64,000 nt of DNA, from contig NZ_CP116942.1 in the NCBI RefSeq assembly GCF_028532485.1, positions 248,001-312,000 of the forward strand. Direction: 5' to 3'. The notes beneath the pieces are model-generated. The model worked only from the letters and a program-made list of their open reading frames with translations, ran no database searches and was not told where the DNA came from. The position numbers were made by a program, and so were the translations under genes. The stretch is from Iamia majanohamensis. GTDB lineage: Bacteria; Actinomycetota; Acidimicrobiia; Acidimicrobiales; Iamiaceae. Shown here in pieces: positions 32,983 through 41,827 of the stretch (position 1 is the first letter of the stretch; each line of letters opens with the position of its first letter).

Positions 32983-33648
32983 TCAGGTGGGTGGGGGCGT
33001 CCCCGTCCCGGTGGCGTCGGGCTCGTCCTCGTCCTCGCGCCCCTTGCCGAGGTTGAGGGCGGCCCAGATGCCGAGACCGGCGATGACCACCACGCCGGCG
33101 CCGATGGCCACCAGCACGCCGGTCGACAGGCCGCCGTCGTCGTCGTCCTCCACCACCACGTCGGTGGTGGGGGCCTCGGTGGTGGTGGGGGCGGGCTCGG
33201 TGGTCGGGGCCGCCGTCGTGGTGGGGGCCTCGGTGGTCGAGGTGGTGGGGGCCTCGGTGGTGGCGGCCGCGACGGGGGCGGGCACCTCGAGGGTCGTGAC
33301 CGGCTCGACCGAGGTGACCCGGATGGTGCTGCCCGCGGGCGCCTCGACCACGCCCTGGTACTGACCCTCGGCCGCGGTGGCCGCGAGCGTGACGGCGGCG
33401 GAGTCGCCCACCACGGCCGTGACGGTGGCGTCGGGGACCCCGTGGCCGTCCTCCACGTAGATGAGCTCGACGGTGAGGTCGACCTCGTCGCCCGCGCCGC
33501 GGGTGGCCGAGACCAGGGTCATCTCGCCGTCGCCCCCGTGGGCGCCGGCCACGGTGGGGGCCAGGCCCAGGGCGAGGGCCACGGCGGCCAGCACGGCGAC
33601 CAGGGCGGCGGGGGCGCGACGGGCGCGGGGCGGGGCGGGGACGGTCAT
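32983..33648 (-). CDS. Secreted membrane-anchored protein following CopC/CopD
   Basis: The 221-residue protein has a signal peptide ending about residue 36 (VAGAHGGDGE, which exposes a His near the mature N-terminus), a small beta domain (about 40-120) and a Thr/Glu/Pro-rich stalk with repeated TTEAPTT. Then come an acidic stretch, one C-terminal membrane helix (about 172-194) and a short cytoplasmic tail. The ATG overlaps the stop of the CopC/CopD fusion by 4 bp. A copper-linked extracytoplasmic role is inferred from the neighbour and the N-terminal His only. I cannot name a family with confidence. Confidence 0.7.
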   Translation of the reverse strand: MTVPAPPRARRAPAALVAVLAAVALALGLAPTVAGAHGGDGEMTLVSATRGAGDEVDLTVELIYVEDGHGVPDATVTAVVGDSAAVTLAATAAEGQYQGVVEAPAGSTIRVTSVEPVTTLEVPAPVAAATTEAPTTSTTEAPTTTAAPTTEPAPTTTEAPTTDVVVEDDDDGGLSTGVLVAIGAGVVVIAGLGIWAALNLGKGREDEDEPDATGTGTPPPT

Positions 33649-35414
33649 CGGATCGGGACCTCGAATCGGAACTGGCGGGGGACTCCCACCCTCACAGTCG
33701 TCACGTCGACCGCCCAGGTTCCCGGGGTGGGGAACGACGCCCCGTAGACGACGGCGTGGTCGGGGCTGATCTGCTCGACCGGGAGCTTGCGCTCGGGCAC
33801 GCCCTCCCGGCCGACGGCCACCTCGAGGGCGTCGACGGGGGCGGGGTTGCCGGTCTCGTCGGTGACGTAGAGGTGCATCGCGTTGGTGCCGGCCCGGGCG
33901 GGCTCGACCTCGAACAGCATGGTGGCGCCGTCGACGGTCTGGGTGGTGGTGAAGGGCTGCTCGAGCACGTCGCGGCCAGGCGGCTGGTTGACCAGGGCGG
34001 CCGTGGCCACCAGCACCAGCGCCCCGACCACCAGCTCCACCCGGACGACCTGCAGCAGGCGGGCCAGGGCCCCGCGACCGGTCGGGACCGGGCCGGGCTC
34101 GGCCGCGCCCTCGTCGTCCTCGCCCGGCCCGCCGTCGTCGGGGAGGGACGGCGACCCGCCCCCGGCCGCCACCAGGGCGGGAGCCCGCTCCGTCGACGCA
34201 CCCTGGACGCCGACCGCCCGTCCCAGCAGCGGCACCAGGCGGCTCCGGTTGACCCAGCCCAGGGACACGAGGACGCCGAAGCCGACGACCTTGGCGATCA
34301 CCAGCTGGCCCGAGGCGGTGCGCAGCAGGGCCTCGACCGAGCCGAGCAGCAGCCACGCCGACGCCGTCCCGGTGACCAGGAGCACGAGGGATGTGACCAG
34401 CGCGGCCCGGGACACGGCGCGCACCGCCGCGACCGGGTCGGGGAGGCGGGCCGCAGCGGCGGCCAGGGCGGCCAGCAGGCCGAGCCAGACCGAGGCGGCC
34501 AGGAGGTGAGCACCGTCGGCGGTGACGGCGAGGGCTCGTCCGTCGGCGGTCCACGGGTGCCCGGCCACCGGGGCCAGCAGCCCGCCCGCGGCGACGACGG
34601 CCCCGGCGGCGACCAGGCCCGCCTCCCGGCGCCGGGACACGAGGGCGAGGAGCGCCACCAGGGCGCCGAGGGCCAGGACCCCGGCTCGCACCAGGGCCAC
34701 CCCCACCGGGCGGCTGTCGGCCGCGACCTCGGCCACCAGCCCGACGGCACCGGTGACGGGACGTCCGGTGGTGAGGGCGACCTGGGCCAGGACGGCGAGG
34801 GCGGCCCCCAGGGCGCCGGCCACGGCACCCCCTGCGACGAGGCGACCGAGCAGCCGACCGGCCCCGCCGACACCGGCGCCCCGCCGCACCACCACCAGGA
34901 GGAGGGCGGCGCCGACGGCGACGATGGGCCCGGCGTAGGAGAGCCACCGACCCACGCCCCCGACGGCGGAGGTGAGCAGGGGGATGGACTGGTCGACGTC
35001 GGCTGCGCCGGTGGAGGTCTGGACGTCGAACACGAACGACCCGGTGATCGTGTGGCCGTCGTCGCTCACCACCCGGAAGGCCACCGTGTAGGTGCCCACC
35101 GCGTCGCCGTCGACGGCGACCGCGACGGTGCGACCACCGGCGCGGGACTCGGTGCCCCCGTCGACCCGGCCGCCCGACGGGTCGATCACCTGGACCGACC
35201 CGGTGGTCGCGGTGACGGGCTCGTCGAAGGTGAGGGTGACCTCGGCCGGCACCTCCTCGACCCGCACGTCGCCCGCCGGGCTGGTGTCCTGGAGCGTGGC
35301 GTGGGCGGCCGCGGGTCGGGCCGGGCCGGCGACCACCAGGGCCACGAGGAGGGCGAGCGCCACCGCGGCGGTGCGGGCCGGGGCCCGGGTGCGATGGGGG
35401 CGGGGACCGTCCAC
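33645..35414 (-). CDS. CopC/CopD fusion copper-resistance protein
   Basis: This 589-residue protein has a signal peptide ending AAA and a CopC domain at about 34-130, with the Cu-ligand His at the mature N-terminus (HATLQDTSP) and a second in DDGHTITGSF. Next are eight or so CopD membrane helices over about 150-450 (TADGAHLLAASVWLGLL). A C-terminal extracytoplasmic beta domain (about 480-589) resembles YtkA-like modules. It binds and imports or buffers copper at the membrane. The GTG is 7 nt after a TAGGTT box (35422-35427). It is the first gene of a two-gene operon. Confidence 0.88.
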   Translation of the reverse strand: MDGPRPHRTRAPARTAAVALALLVALVVAGPARPAAAHATLQDTSPAGDVRVEEVPAEVTLTFDEPVTATTGSVQVIDPSGGRVDGGTESRAGGRTVAVAVDGDAVGTYTVAFRVVSDDGHTITGSFVFDVQTSTGAADVDQSIPLLTSAVGGVGRWLSYAGPIVAVGAALLLVVVRRGAGVGGAGRLLGRLVAGGAVAGALGAALAVLAQVALTTGRPVTGAVGLVAEVAADSRPVGVALVRAGVLALGALVALLALVSRRREAGLVAAGAVVAAGGLLAPVAGHPWTADGRALAVTADGAHLLAASVWLGLLAALAAAAARLPDPVAAVRAVSRAALVTSLVLLVTGTASAWLLLGSVEALLRTASGQLVIAKVVGFGVLVSLGWVNRSRLVPLLGRAVGVQGASTERAPALVAAGGGSPSLPDDGGPGEDDEGAAEPGPVPTGRGALARLLQVVRVELVVGALVLVATAALVNQPPGRDVLEQPFTTTQTVDGATMLFEVEPARAGTNAMHLYVTDETGNPAPVDALEVAVGREGVPERKLPVEQISPDHAVVYGASFPTPGTWAVDVTTVRVGVPRQFRFEVPIR

Positions 35415-35507
35415 GGCGGCCAACCTAGGGGCGGGGCACCCGGGGCGAGGGGCCGGGCCGGTCCGCGGCTGGGATCGGCGAGGGGCGCAGGCGTAGCGTC
35501 GTCGGAC

Positions 35508-37220
35508 GTGCCTGCCGATCTCCTCGTCGCCGAGCCCGACGAGGACGCGCCCGAGATCCCGGTCGACCCGGTCCACCTCGAGGACCTCCGTCGGGCCCGG
35601 CGCCGTCGGCGCATCAAGGACATCCACTGGGTCGACGCGCTGTACCACGTGTACCTGGCCGCCCTGTTCGGCACGCTCGCGGTGGCCCTGGCCACCGGGG
35701 CGGTGGGCGACACCGCCCTGAGCCCCGGCCAGGTCGACGACGTGACCGCCCACGGCCCCGCCGTCATCGGCCTGCTCGCAGCGGTGGCCGTCGGGGTCGG
35801 GCTCCGGTCGGGGAGCCGGGGCGGCCCCCTGGCGGTGGAGGCGGGCGACGTCCGCTACGTGCTGCTGGCCCCGGTCGACCGCGGCCGCGCCCTGCGGGGC
35901 CCGGCCCTGCGCCAGGTGCGCACCGGCCTGTTCGTGGCCCTGCTGGTGGGCGCCGCCCTCGGCCGCCTGGCCGACCCGCGCTTCCCCGAGCCGGCCCCTG
36001 CGTGGATCGCGTCGGGCGCCGCGGCCGCCGCCGTGCTCGTGGCCCTGAGCCTGGGCGCAGCCCTGCTCGCCAGCGGGCGCCGGCTGCCCCGCGCCGCGGC
36101 CAACGCGGTGGCGGGCGTCCTCGTCCTGTGGTCGGCGCTCGACGTCGCCGGGGTGGAGGTCGGCGGGACCGCGGTGCCCGCCTCGCCCGGTCGGGCCGTC
36201 GGCTGGCTGGCCCTGGCACCCCTCGACCTGCACGTCGCCGCCGCCCTGGCCGTGGTGGCCGCGGCGGCGCTGGTCGTGCTGGGGATGGCGGGCCTGGCCG
36301 GGATCTCGATCGAGGCGGCCGAGCGTCGCACCGCCCTGGTCGGCCAGCTGCGCTTCGCGGCCACCCTGCAGGACGTCCGCACCGTGCTCGTGCTGCGCCG
36401 CCAGCTGGCCGCCGACGAGCCGCGCGACCGGCCGTGGGTCGGCCGACGCCACCACAGCCGGCGCGCCGGGTGGCGCCGCTCGTGGGACGGCCTGCTGCGC
36501 TTCCCCGCCACCCGCCTGCTGCGGATGCTGCTCATGGCGGCCATCGCCGGCCTCGCCCTCCGGGGTGCGTGGGCGGGCACCGCCCCGCTGGTCGTGGCGT
36601 CCGGCCTGGCCTTCTGGATCGCCGGGCTCGACGTGGTCGAGCCCCTCGCCCAGGAGGTCGACCACCCCAGCCGCCGCACCCTCTACCCCGACCCCGAGGG
36701 CGACCTCTACGTCCGGCTCCTCGCCGCCCCCGCGGTGGTGGCGGTGCTGCTCGGCCTGGGGGCCGGGACCGTCGCGGTGGTGCCCGGCGCGGGCCAGGTG
36801 CCCCTGGTCGCCGGCCTGGTCACCGGGGTGATCACCGCCCTCACGGGGATGGCCGGCGCGGTGGTGAACACCGTGAGCGGCGCCCCGTCGCAGGGCGAGG
36901 CGTCCCAGGAGCTGACGATGATCGCCCCCGAGGTGGCCGGCACCAAGACGGTGGTGCGCACCGCCCTGCCCCTGGTGGTCGCGGTGGTCGGGGCCCTGCC
37001 CCTGCTCATCGTGGAGGCCAACGACCACGCCGGCCGCCCGCTGGCCCAGGGCGCCCTCCAGGCCTGGGTCGCGGTCGGGGCGGTCGTGGTCCTGGTCGGC
37101 GGCTGGGTGCACCAGCGGGAGGCCATCCGGGCGTGGTGGGCCGAGGCCATGGAGGCCCAGGCCGCCCTCAAGCGGTCCGGCGACGACGAAGACGACGACG
37201 AGTCCGAGGAGGACCGATGA
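35508..37220 (+). CDS. ABC-2-like exporter membrane subunit
   Basis: This 570-residue polytopic protein has a charged N-terminus (DEDAPEIPVDPVHLEDL), about twelve hydrophobic segments, a large polar loop near 300-330 and an acidic C-terminal tail (DDEDDDESEEDR). No ATPase motif is present. The ATPase gene follows 16 bp downstream, so this is read as its permease, of the large-duplicated ABC-2 kind. The substrate is unknown. A TAGCGT box at 35494-35499, 8 nt upstream, fixes the GTG start. Confidence 0.75.
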   Translation: MPADLLVAEPDEDAPEIPVDPVHLEDLRRARRRRRIKDIHWVDALYHVYLAALFGTLAVALATGAVGDTALSPGQVDDVTAHGPAVIGLLAAVAVGVGLRSGSRGGPLAVEAGDVRYVLLAPVDRGRALRGPALRQVRTGLFVALLVGAALGRLADPRFPEPAPAWIASGAAAAAVLVALSLGAALLASGRRLPRAAANAVAGVLVLWSALDVAGVEVGGTAVPASPGRAVGWLALAPLDLHVAAALAVVAAAALVVLGMAGLAGISIEAAERRTALVGQLRFAATLQDVRTVLVLRRQLAADEPRDRPWVGRRHHSRRAGWRRSWDGLLRFPATRLLRMLLMAAIAGLALRGAWAGTAPLVVASGLAFWIAGLDVVEPLAQEVDHPSRRTLYPDPEGDLYVRLLAAPAVVAVLLGLGAGTVAVVPGAGQVPLVAGLVTGVITALTGMAGAVVNTVSGAPSQGEASQELTMIAPEVAGTKTVVRTALPLVVAVVGALPLLIVEANDHAGRPLAQGALQAWVAVGAVVVLVGGWVHQREAIRAWWAEAMEAQAALKRSGDDEDDDESEEDR

Positions 37221-37236
37221 CCGACGAGTGCGGCCG

Positions 37237-37929
37237 ATGAGCGCCCCGGCGGCCTTCCCGGCACTGCTGGTGGAGGGGGTCGAGCGGGCCTACGGCGGCG
37301 TCCCCGCCCTGGGACCGGTCGACCTGGAGGTGGCCGCGGGCGAGCGGGTCGCCCTCATCGGCCACAACGGCTCGGGCAAGTCCACCCTGCTGCGCATCGT
37401 GGCCGGCCTCCTCGAGGCCGACGAGGGCACCGTCGAGGTGGCGGGGTGGTCCACCGACGACGTCCACGCCCGGGCCACCACCTCCTACCTGCCCGACGAG
37501 CCCGTGCTGTACGACGACCTTTCGGTCCACGAGCACGTGGAGTACGTCTCCCGCCTGTTCGGGGGCGACGGCTTCGACGAGTACGCCGAGGAGGTGGCCG
37601 ACCGCCTGGGCCTCTCCGAGCGGCTCGACGACCTGCCCAGCCGCTTCAGCCGCGGCCTGCGCCAGAAGGCGTCGCTGCTGCTGGGCCTGGCCCGGCCCTT
37701 CTCCCTGCTGCTGGTCGACGAGCCCTTCGTGGGCCTCGACGCCCCCGGCCGGGCCGCGCTGATGGACCTGCTCGACGAGGTCCACGCCGACGGTGCCGCC
37801 GTGGTGGTGGCCACCCACGACCCCGAGTTCGTGGAGCGGGTCGACCGCTGCGTCGCCCTGCGCGACGGCGAGGTGGTCTTCTCCGGCGCGGCCACCCCGG
37901 CCGAGGTCCTCCGCCTCGTCGGCGCCTGA
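37237..37929 (+). CDS. ABC transporter ATP-binding protein
   Basis: This 230-residue ATPase has Walker A GHNGSGKST (about 45), a signature-like FSRGLRQKASLLLGLA, Walker B LLLVDEPFVGLD and an H-loop VVVATHD. The signature SRGLRQ is the variant seen in CcmA/ABC-2 exporters. ATG at 37237 is preferred to an in-frame GTG at 37228. It forms a pair with the membrane gene just upstream. Confidence 0.9.
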   Translation: MSAPAAFPALLVEGVERAYGGVPALGPVDLEVAAGERVALIGHNGSGKSTLLRIVAGLLEADEGTVEVAGWSTDDVHARATTSYLPDEPVLYDDLSVHEHVEYVSRLFGGDGFDEYAEEVADRLGLSERLDDLPSRFSRGLRQKASLLLGLARPFSLLLVDEPFVGLDAPGRAALMDLLDEVHADGAAVVVATHDPEFVERVDRCVALRDGEVVFSGAATPAEVLRLVGA

Positions 37930-37941
37930 GCGCCCCGGTCC

Positions 37942-38772
37942 TCAGCCCTCGCAGCCCACGCCGTCGCCGCCGCCGTCGAAGCGGTGCGGGTCGGGGGCCA
38001 GCACGGTGAAGTCGCGCTCGCCGACGTCGCCGCAGTCGAGGTCGGGCGGCGGGGGCGGGATGCACACGTCGGGGTAGGACGGGTCGCACCCGGTCCCGCC
38101 GGTGCCGTCGTCGGTCGGGGACGGCCCGGCGTCGGGCGGTGCGGTGGTGCTGGCCGGGGGCGCGTCCCCGCCCTCGGCGTCGGGGCAGGCCGACCACAGC
38201 CCCCGTCGGTCGGCCCGGGCCTCGGCCACCGCAGCGGCGACGTCGTCGGCGTGGGCCACGTTGGGGGCGATGGACAGGGCGTCGGCGAAGCCGTCGCGGG
38301 CCAGGGCCAGGTTGACGAAGGCCCCGTCGGCCAGCCGGTAGACGTAGGCGAGGGTGCGGTCGTAGCGGTCCTCGGGCTCGACGTCGAGCACGAGGCGGAC
38401 CTCCGTGCCGGGCGGGATCATCCCGGCGAGGGCGTCGCTGGCCTCGGGGCCGAAGCACTCCACCGGACCGGACACCTCGGGGGTGTCGATGCCGGTGAGC
38501 CGCACCCGCTCCTCGCCGGCCCGGAACGTGTCGCCGTCGGTGATGGAGGTGACCACCACGTCGCGGCCCTCGGGCAGGTCCCCCGGCGGGGCGGGGGCGT
38601 CACCCTCGGGCGCGGCCGTCGACGCGGGGCCGGTGGCACCGGCGCCGGCCGCGGCGGTGGTGGAGGCCCCCGTCGTCGCCCCGTCGTCGGCGGCGACGCA
38701 GGCCCCGGCCAGCACGGCGAGCACGGCCACGACCAGCGCGACGAGACCCGGCGACGGCGTCCTCCTCCCCAC
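37942..38772 (-). CDS. Secreted thermonuclease (SNase) with excalibur motif
   Basis: The 276-residue protein has a signal peptide with a lipobox-like LAGAC (weak), a Thr/Ala/Pro-rich linker and a staphylococcal-nuclease domain at about 85-205. That domain shows RVRLTGIDTPE (catalytic Arg) and DRYDRTLAYVY (second catalytic Arg). A Pro-rich spacer follows, then a C-terminal excalibur calcium-binding motif ending DGGGDGVGCEG. It degrades extracellular nucleic acids with Ca2+. GTG at 38772 is 7 nt after TACTGT (38780-38785), which decides against the upstream GTG at 38781. Confidence 0.88.
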   Translation of the reverse strand: MGRRTPSPGLVALVVAVLAVLAGACVAADDGATTGASTTAAAGAGATGPASTAAPEGDAPAPPGDLPEGRDVVVTSITDGDTFRAGEERVRLTGIDTPEVSGPVECFGPEASDALAGMIPPGTEVRLVLDVEPEDRYDRTLAYVYRLADGAFVNLALARDGFADALSIAPNVAHADDVAAAVAEARADRRGLWSACPDAEGGDAPPASTTAPPDAGPSPTDDGTGGTGCDPSYPDVCIPPPPPDLDCGDVGERDFTVLAPDPHRFDGGGDGVGCEG

Positions 38773-38823
38773 GGACCCCACAGTACGGGCCCGGTGTGAC
38801 AGCGAGCCCCCTACCGTGGCGGC

Positions 38824-39411
38824 GTGCAGGTGCAGGCGCGGTACCGGGAGCCCATCGCCCGGGGCGAGGTCACGGTGCTGTTCCGGCGCTGGCGCCGCTG
38901 CCAGGTGGTGGCCGGGCGCACCTACCGCACCGCCGCCGGCCGCCTGGAGGTGACCGCGGTCGACGAGGTCGACCCGGCCCGCATCACCCGGGCCGACGCC
39001 CGCCGGGCCGGCGAGGCCGACGCCGACGCGGTGCGGGCGTCGCTGCGGGGCGAGGCCGACCTGCCCACCTACCGCATCGCCGTGCGCACCGCCGCCGGCC
39101 CCGATCCCCGCACCGTGCTGGCCCACGACGACGACCTCGACGACGAGGCCGTGGCCGAGATCGACCGACGCCTCGACCGCCTGGACCGGGCCAGCAGCCA
39201 CGGCCCCTGGACCGAGGAGACCCTGGCGCTCATCGAGGCCCGGCCGGCGACGCTGGCCGCCGACCTGGCCGCCTCGGTGGGGCGGGAGCGGGACCCCTTC
39301 AAGCTCGACGTGCGCAAGCTCAAGGCCCTCGGCCTCACCGAGAGCCTGCGGGTCGGCTACCGCCTCTCGGCGCGGGGCCGGGCCCACCGGGCCCGCTCGC
39401 GCCGCCGCTGA
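38824..39411 (+). CDS. ASCH-like protein with C-terminal helical domain
   Basis: This 195-residue protein has residues 1-75 that resemble an ASCH/PUA-like beta-barrel (FRRWRRCQVVAGRTYRTAAG, VTAVDEVDPARIT). The C-terminal 90 residues are helical and end in a basic Arg tail; they look like a small winged-helix domain (TLAADLAASVGRERD). RNA or nucleotide binding is inferred from the fold. A TACCGT box at 38812-38817 lies 6 nt before the GTG, so the message is probably leaderless. Confidence 0.62.
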   Translation: MQVQARYREPIARGEVTVLFRRWRRCQVVAGRTYRTAAGRLEVTAVDEVDPARITRADARRAGEADADAVRASLRGEADLPTYRIAVRTAAGPDPRTVLAHDDDLDDEAVAEIDRRLDRLDRASSHGPWTEETLALIEARPATLAADLAASVGRERDPFKLDVRKLKALGLTESLRVGYRLSARGRAHRARSRRR

Positions 39412-39414
39412 CCG

Positions 39415-39786
39415 TCAGCCCAGGCCGCCGGTCAGGGCCAGGCCCAGCCCCGCCGCCGCCGCGCCCAGCACGAGCGACGTGGCCACGATGCCCGCCGCCT
39501 CGCGGCCGTCGCCGCCCTCGAGCCGCTCGGCCGCGTCGACGACGAACGTCGACCAGGTGGTGAGGGCGCCGCAGAGGCCCGTGCCGGCCACGGTGAGGGT
39601 GGTGGCCGTGACGTCGCCGGCGAGCCGGGCGCCGACCAGGGCGCCGAGGAGCAGGCTGCCGCCCACGTTGGCCATCACGATGCCGACCGGCAGCCGGCGC
39701 CGGGGCCGGGACTCCAGGACCACGACGAGCAGGTGGCGACCCAGGGCCCCGACGGCCCCGGCCAGGAGCACGCCCAGGACGGTCAC
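39415..39786 (-). CDS. crcB: Fluoride channel subunit (Fluc/CrcB), copy 2
   Basis: This 123-residue protein has four membrane helices. It carries ANVGGSLLLG, with the conserved Asn, and GLCGALTTWSTF, with the Thr/Ser and Phe residues of the fluoride pathway. Its GTG overlaps the stop of the paired copy by 4 bp. Two unequal subunits imply a heterodimeric antiparallel channel, known in other bacteria. Confidence 0.9.
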   Translation of the reverse strand: MTVLGVLLAGAVGALGRHLLVVVLESRPRRRLPVGIVMANVGGSLLLGALVGARLAGDVTATTLTVAGTGLCGALTTWSTFVVDAAERLEGGDGREAAGIVATSLVLGAAAAGLGLALTGGLG

Positions 39787-40247
39787 GACGTCGGCACCAG
39801 GCGGCGTCCGGCCGCGGTGCCCGCCGCGGCCAGGGCCAGGCCGCCCACGAGCGACACCAGCAGGGCGGTGGCGGCCACGCCCGGGCGCCCGGCGTCGAGG
39901 GCCCGGTCGACCTCGACCATCAGCGTGGAGAACGTCGTCCAGCCCCCGAGGACGCCGGTGCCGAGGCCGAGCCGGGCCAGGTGGTGCCACGCCGGCGCCC
40001 CGCCCCGCCGGGCCGCGGTCCCCGCCAGCCCCGCGAGCAGGAGCCCCAGGAGGAAGGCGCCGGACAGGTTGACCACGGCCGTCGACCACCCCAGGCCGCC
40101 CGCCGGGGTGGGCAGCGCCCCCGAGAGGGCCCAGCGCAGCACGGCCCCGAGCGCCCCGCCCGCAGCCACCGCGCCGAGCGCCGCGGGCCCGGTCGGGGAC
40201 GGGGGGTGGTGGGCGCCGGGCACCACCGCCGGGTCGGACGGGGCCAT
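39783..40247 (-). CDS. crcB: Fluoride channel subunit (Fluc/CrcB), copy 1
   Basis: The 154-residue protein has a ~20-residue Pro-rich N-terminal tail and then four helices with VVNLSGAFLLG and GVLGGWTTFSTLMVE. A TAGGGT box at 40257-40262 leaves only 9 nt before the ATG, so there is no room for a fluoride riboswitch in front of this pair. Confidence 0.9.
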   Translation of the reverse strand: MAPSDPAVVPGAHHPPSPTGPAALGAVAAGGALGAVLRWALSGALPTPAGGLGWSTAVVNLSGAFLLGLLLAGLAGTAARRGGAPAWHHLARLGLGTGVLGGWTTFSTLMVEVDRALDAGRPGVAATALLVSLVGGLALAAAGTAAGRRLVPTS

Positions 40248-40268
40248 CGCCCGTGCACCCTACGGCGA

Positions 40269-40289
40269 CGTCCCGGCGGCCCCGGGACG
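40269..40289. terminator. 8-bp hairpin after the CNNM gene
   Basis: CGTCCCGG (40269-40276) and CCGGGACG (40282-40289) pair around CGGCC, 6 nt beyond the minus-strand stop at 40295. It probably terminates the CNNM transcript just before the crcB promoter. Confidence 0.55.
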
Positions 40290-40294
40290 GGGGC

Positions 40295-41608
40295 TCAGGC
40301 CGTGCGAGCGGCCTCGCGGGGGTCGCCGTCGGGCGTCGGCCCGGGGGCGTCGGGGTCGGGCCGGAGCCGGACCTCGCTGATGGCCAGGCCGTCGACGGCC
40401 AGCACCTCGAGCTGCCAGCCGTCGAGGGTGACCACGTCGCCCGGCTGCTCGGGGATGAAGCCCAGCTGGTGGAGGACCAGCCCGGCCACCGTCGAGTAGG
40501 GCCCGTCGGGCAGGGTGACGCCGATGTCGGGGAGGTCGTGCCAGGGGAAGCGGCCCGGGAGCACCCGGGCCCCGTCGGGCTCGGTGCGGACGTCGAGCAC
40601 GTCCTTGTCGGTCTCGTCGTAGATCTCGCCCACCAGCTCCTCGAGCAGGTCCTCGACGGTGACGATGCCCTCGGTCCCCCCGTGCTCGTTGATGATGATC
40701 GCCATCTGGTGGCGCCCGGCCTGCATGGTGCGGAGGGCGTCGAGCACCGTCCCCGTCTCGGGCAGGGCGGGGGCCGGCTGGGTGACCTCGCCGACGGTGA
40801 GGCCGGCCACCCCCACCAGGTCCCGCAGGTGGACGGTGCCGAGCACGTCGTCGAGCTTGCCGTCCTCGGCCACCGGGGCCCGGGTGTGGCTCGACGCGGC
40901 CAGGTCCACCAGGGCCGCCTCGCACGGCTGGTCGGCGGCCAGCACGAACACGTCGCGCCGGGGGCGGATCACCTCGTCGAGGGTGCGCCCGGCGATCTCG
41001 AAGGCGCCCGAGAGGATGGTGCGGTGCTGGTCGGTGAAGCCGGGCTGGTTGGTCACCATGTCCCGCAGCTCCTCCTCGGTGACCTCCTCCGCGGTGCGGT
41101 GGGGGTCGCCGCCCATGAGGCGCACGGCCAGGTCGGTCGACCGGCTGAGCACCCACACCGCAGGGCGGGTGAAGGCGGAGAAGAGGGCGAGGGGGCGGGC
41201 GGCCAGCAGGCCCCACCCCTCGGCCCGCTGCATGGCGATGCGCTTGGGGGCCAGCTCGCCGAAGACGAGGGTGATGTAGGACAGGACGAGGGTGACGGCG
41301 ACGATCGAGACCGGCCCGGCGGCCCCGCCGAGGAACGACAGCGGCTCCTCCAGGGGCTCGGCCAGCGACACCGCGGCGGCGGCCGAGGCCAGGAACCCGG
41401 CCAGGGTGATGCCGATCTGGATGGTGGCGAGGAAGCGGTTCGGGTCGCGCGCCAGGGTGGCCAGGGCCCGGGCCCGGCGGCCGCCCTCCTCCAGGCGCTG
41501 GAGCTGGGTCTCGCGCAGGCTGACGAGGGCGATCTCGCTGCCGGCCAGCGCCCCGTTCAGGATGACGAGGACGGCCACCAGGCCCAGCTGGGGCAGGGCC
41601 TCAGACAT
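40295..41608 (-). CDS. CNNM/CorC-family (hemolysin-like) membrane protein
   Basis: The 437-residue protein has a DUF21 domain with three to four helices (1-190: LNGALAGSEIALVSLRETQL, FGELAPKRIA). A CBS pair follows at about 210-330 (VEDLLEELVGEIYDE), then a CorC/HlyC domain at the C-terminus (PGRFPWHDLPDIG, VAGLVLHQLGFIP). The architecture is that of Mg2+ or other divalent-cation exporters. A TACGCT box at 41754-41759 predicts a ~139-nt leader. It contains GC-rich stems but no riboswitch I can name. Confidence 0.9.
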   Translation of the reverse strand: MSEALPQLGLVAVLVILNGALAGSEIALVSLRETQLQRLEEGGRRARALATLARDPNRFLATIQIGITLAGFLASAAAAVSLAEPLEEPLSFLGGAAGPVSIVAVTLVLSYITLVFGELAPKRIAMQRAEGWGLLAARPLALFSAFTRPAVWVLSRSTDLAVRLMGGDPHRTAEEVTEEELRDMVTNQPGFTDQHRTILSGAFEIAGRTLDEVIRPRRDVFVLAADQPCEAALVDLAASSHTRAPVAEDGKLDDVLGTVHLRDLVGVAGLTVGEVTQPAPALPETGTVLDALRTMQAGRHQMAIIINEHGGTEGIVTVEDLLEELVGEIYDETDKDVLDVRTEPDGARVLPGRFPWHDLPDIGVTLPDGPYSTVAGLVLHQLGFIPEQPGDVVTLDGWQLEVLAVDGLAISEVRLRPDPDAPGPTPDGDPREAARTA

Positions 41609-41827
41609 GGTCGCCCCGCGACGGGTGGCGGGACAGGACGGGTCGACCGGCCCCGTGGGGGCCGGGCGGTCGGAGGCGCCGGGCGCCGCTGCGGGGTGAG
41701 CGGGGACCCGGCCCGGGACTCCCGGGGTCGTCGGTGCACGCGGGCACGGCGCCAGCGTAGCGACCCGTCCGGGGTCCGCCCTCGGCGGCGTCGGTCGCGG
41801 CGCGCGCACCGGTAGCGTCGCCCCGCC

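Noticed and set aside
40248-40294. Fluoride riboswitch in front of the crcB pair
   Set aside because: The -10 box lies 9 nt from the start codon, leaving no leader, and the crcB-type pseudoknot core is not visible.
41609-41753. Metal riboswitch (M-box, yybP-ykoY) in the long leader of the CNNM gene
   Set aside because: The leader is GC-rich with several stems, but none of the conserved cores of those classes can be found.
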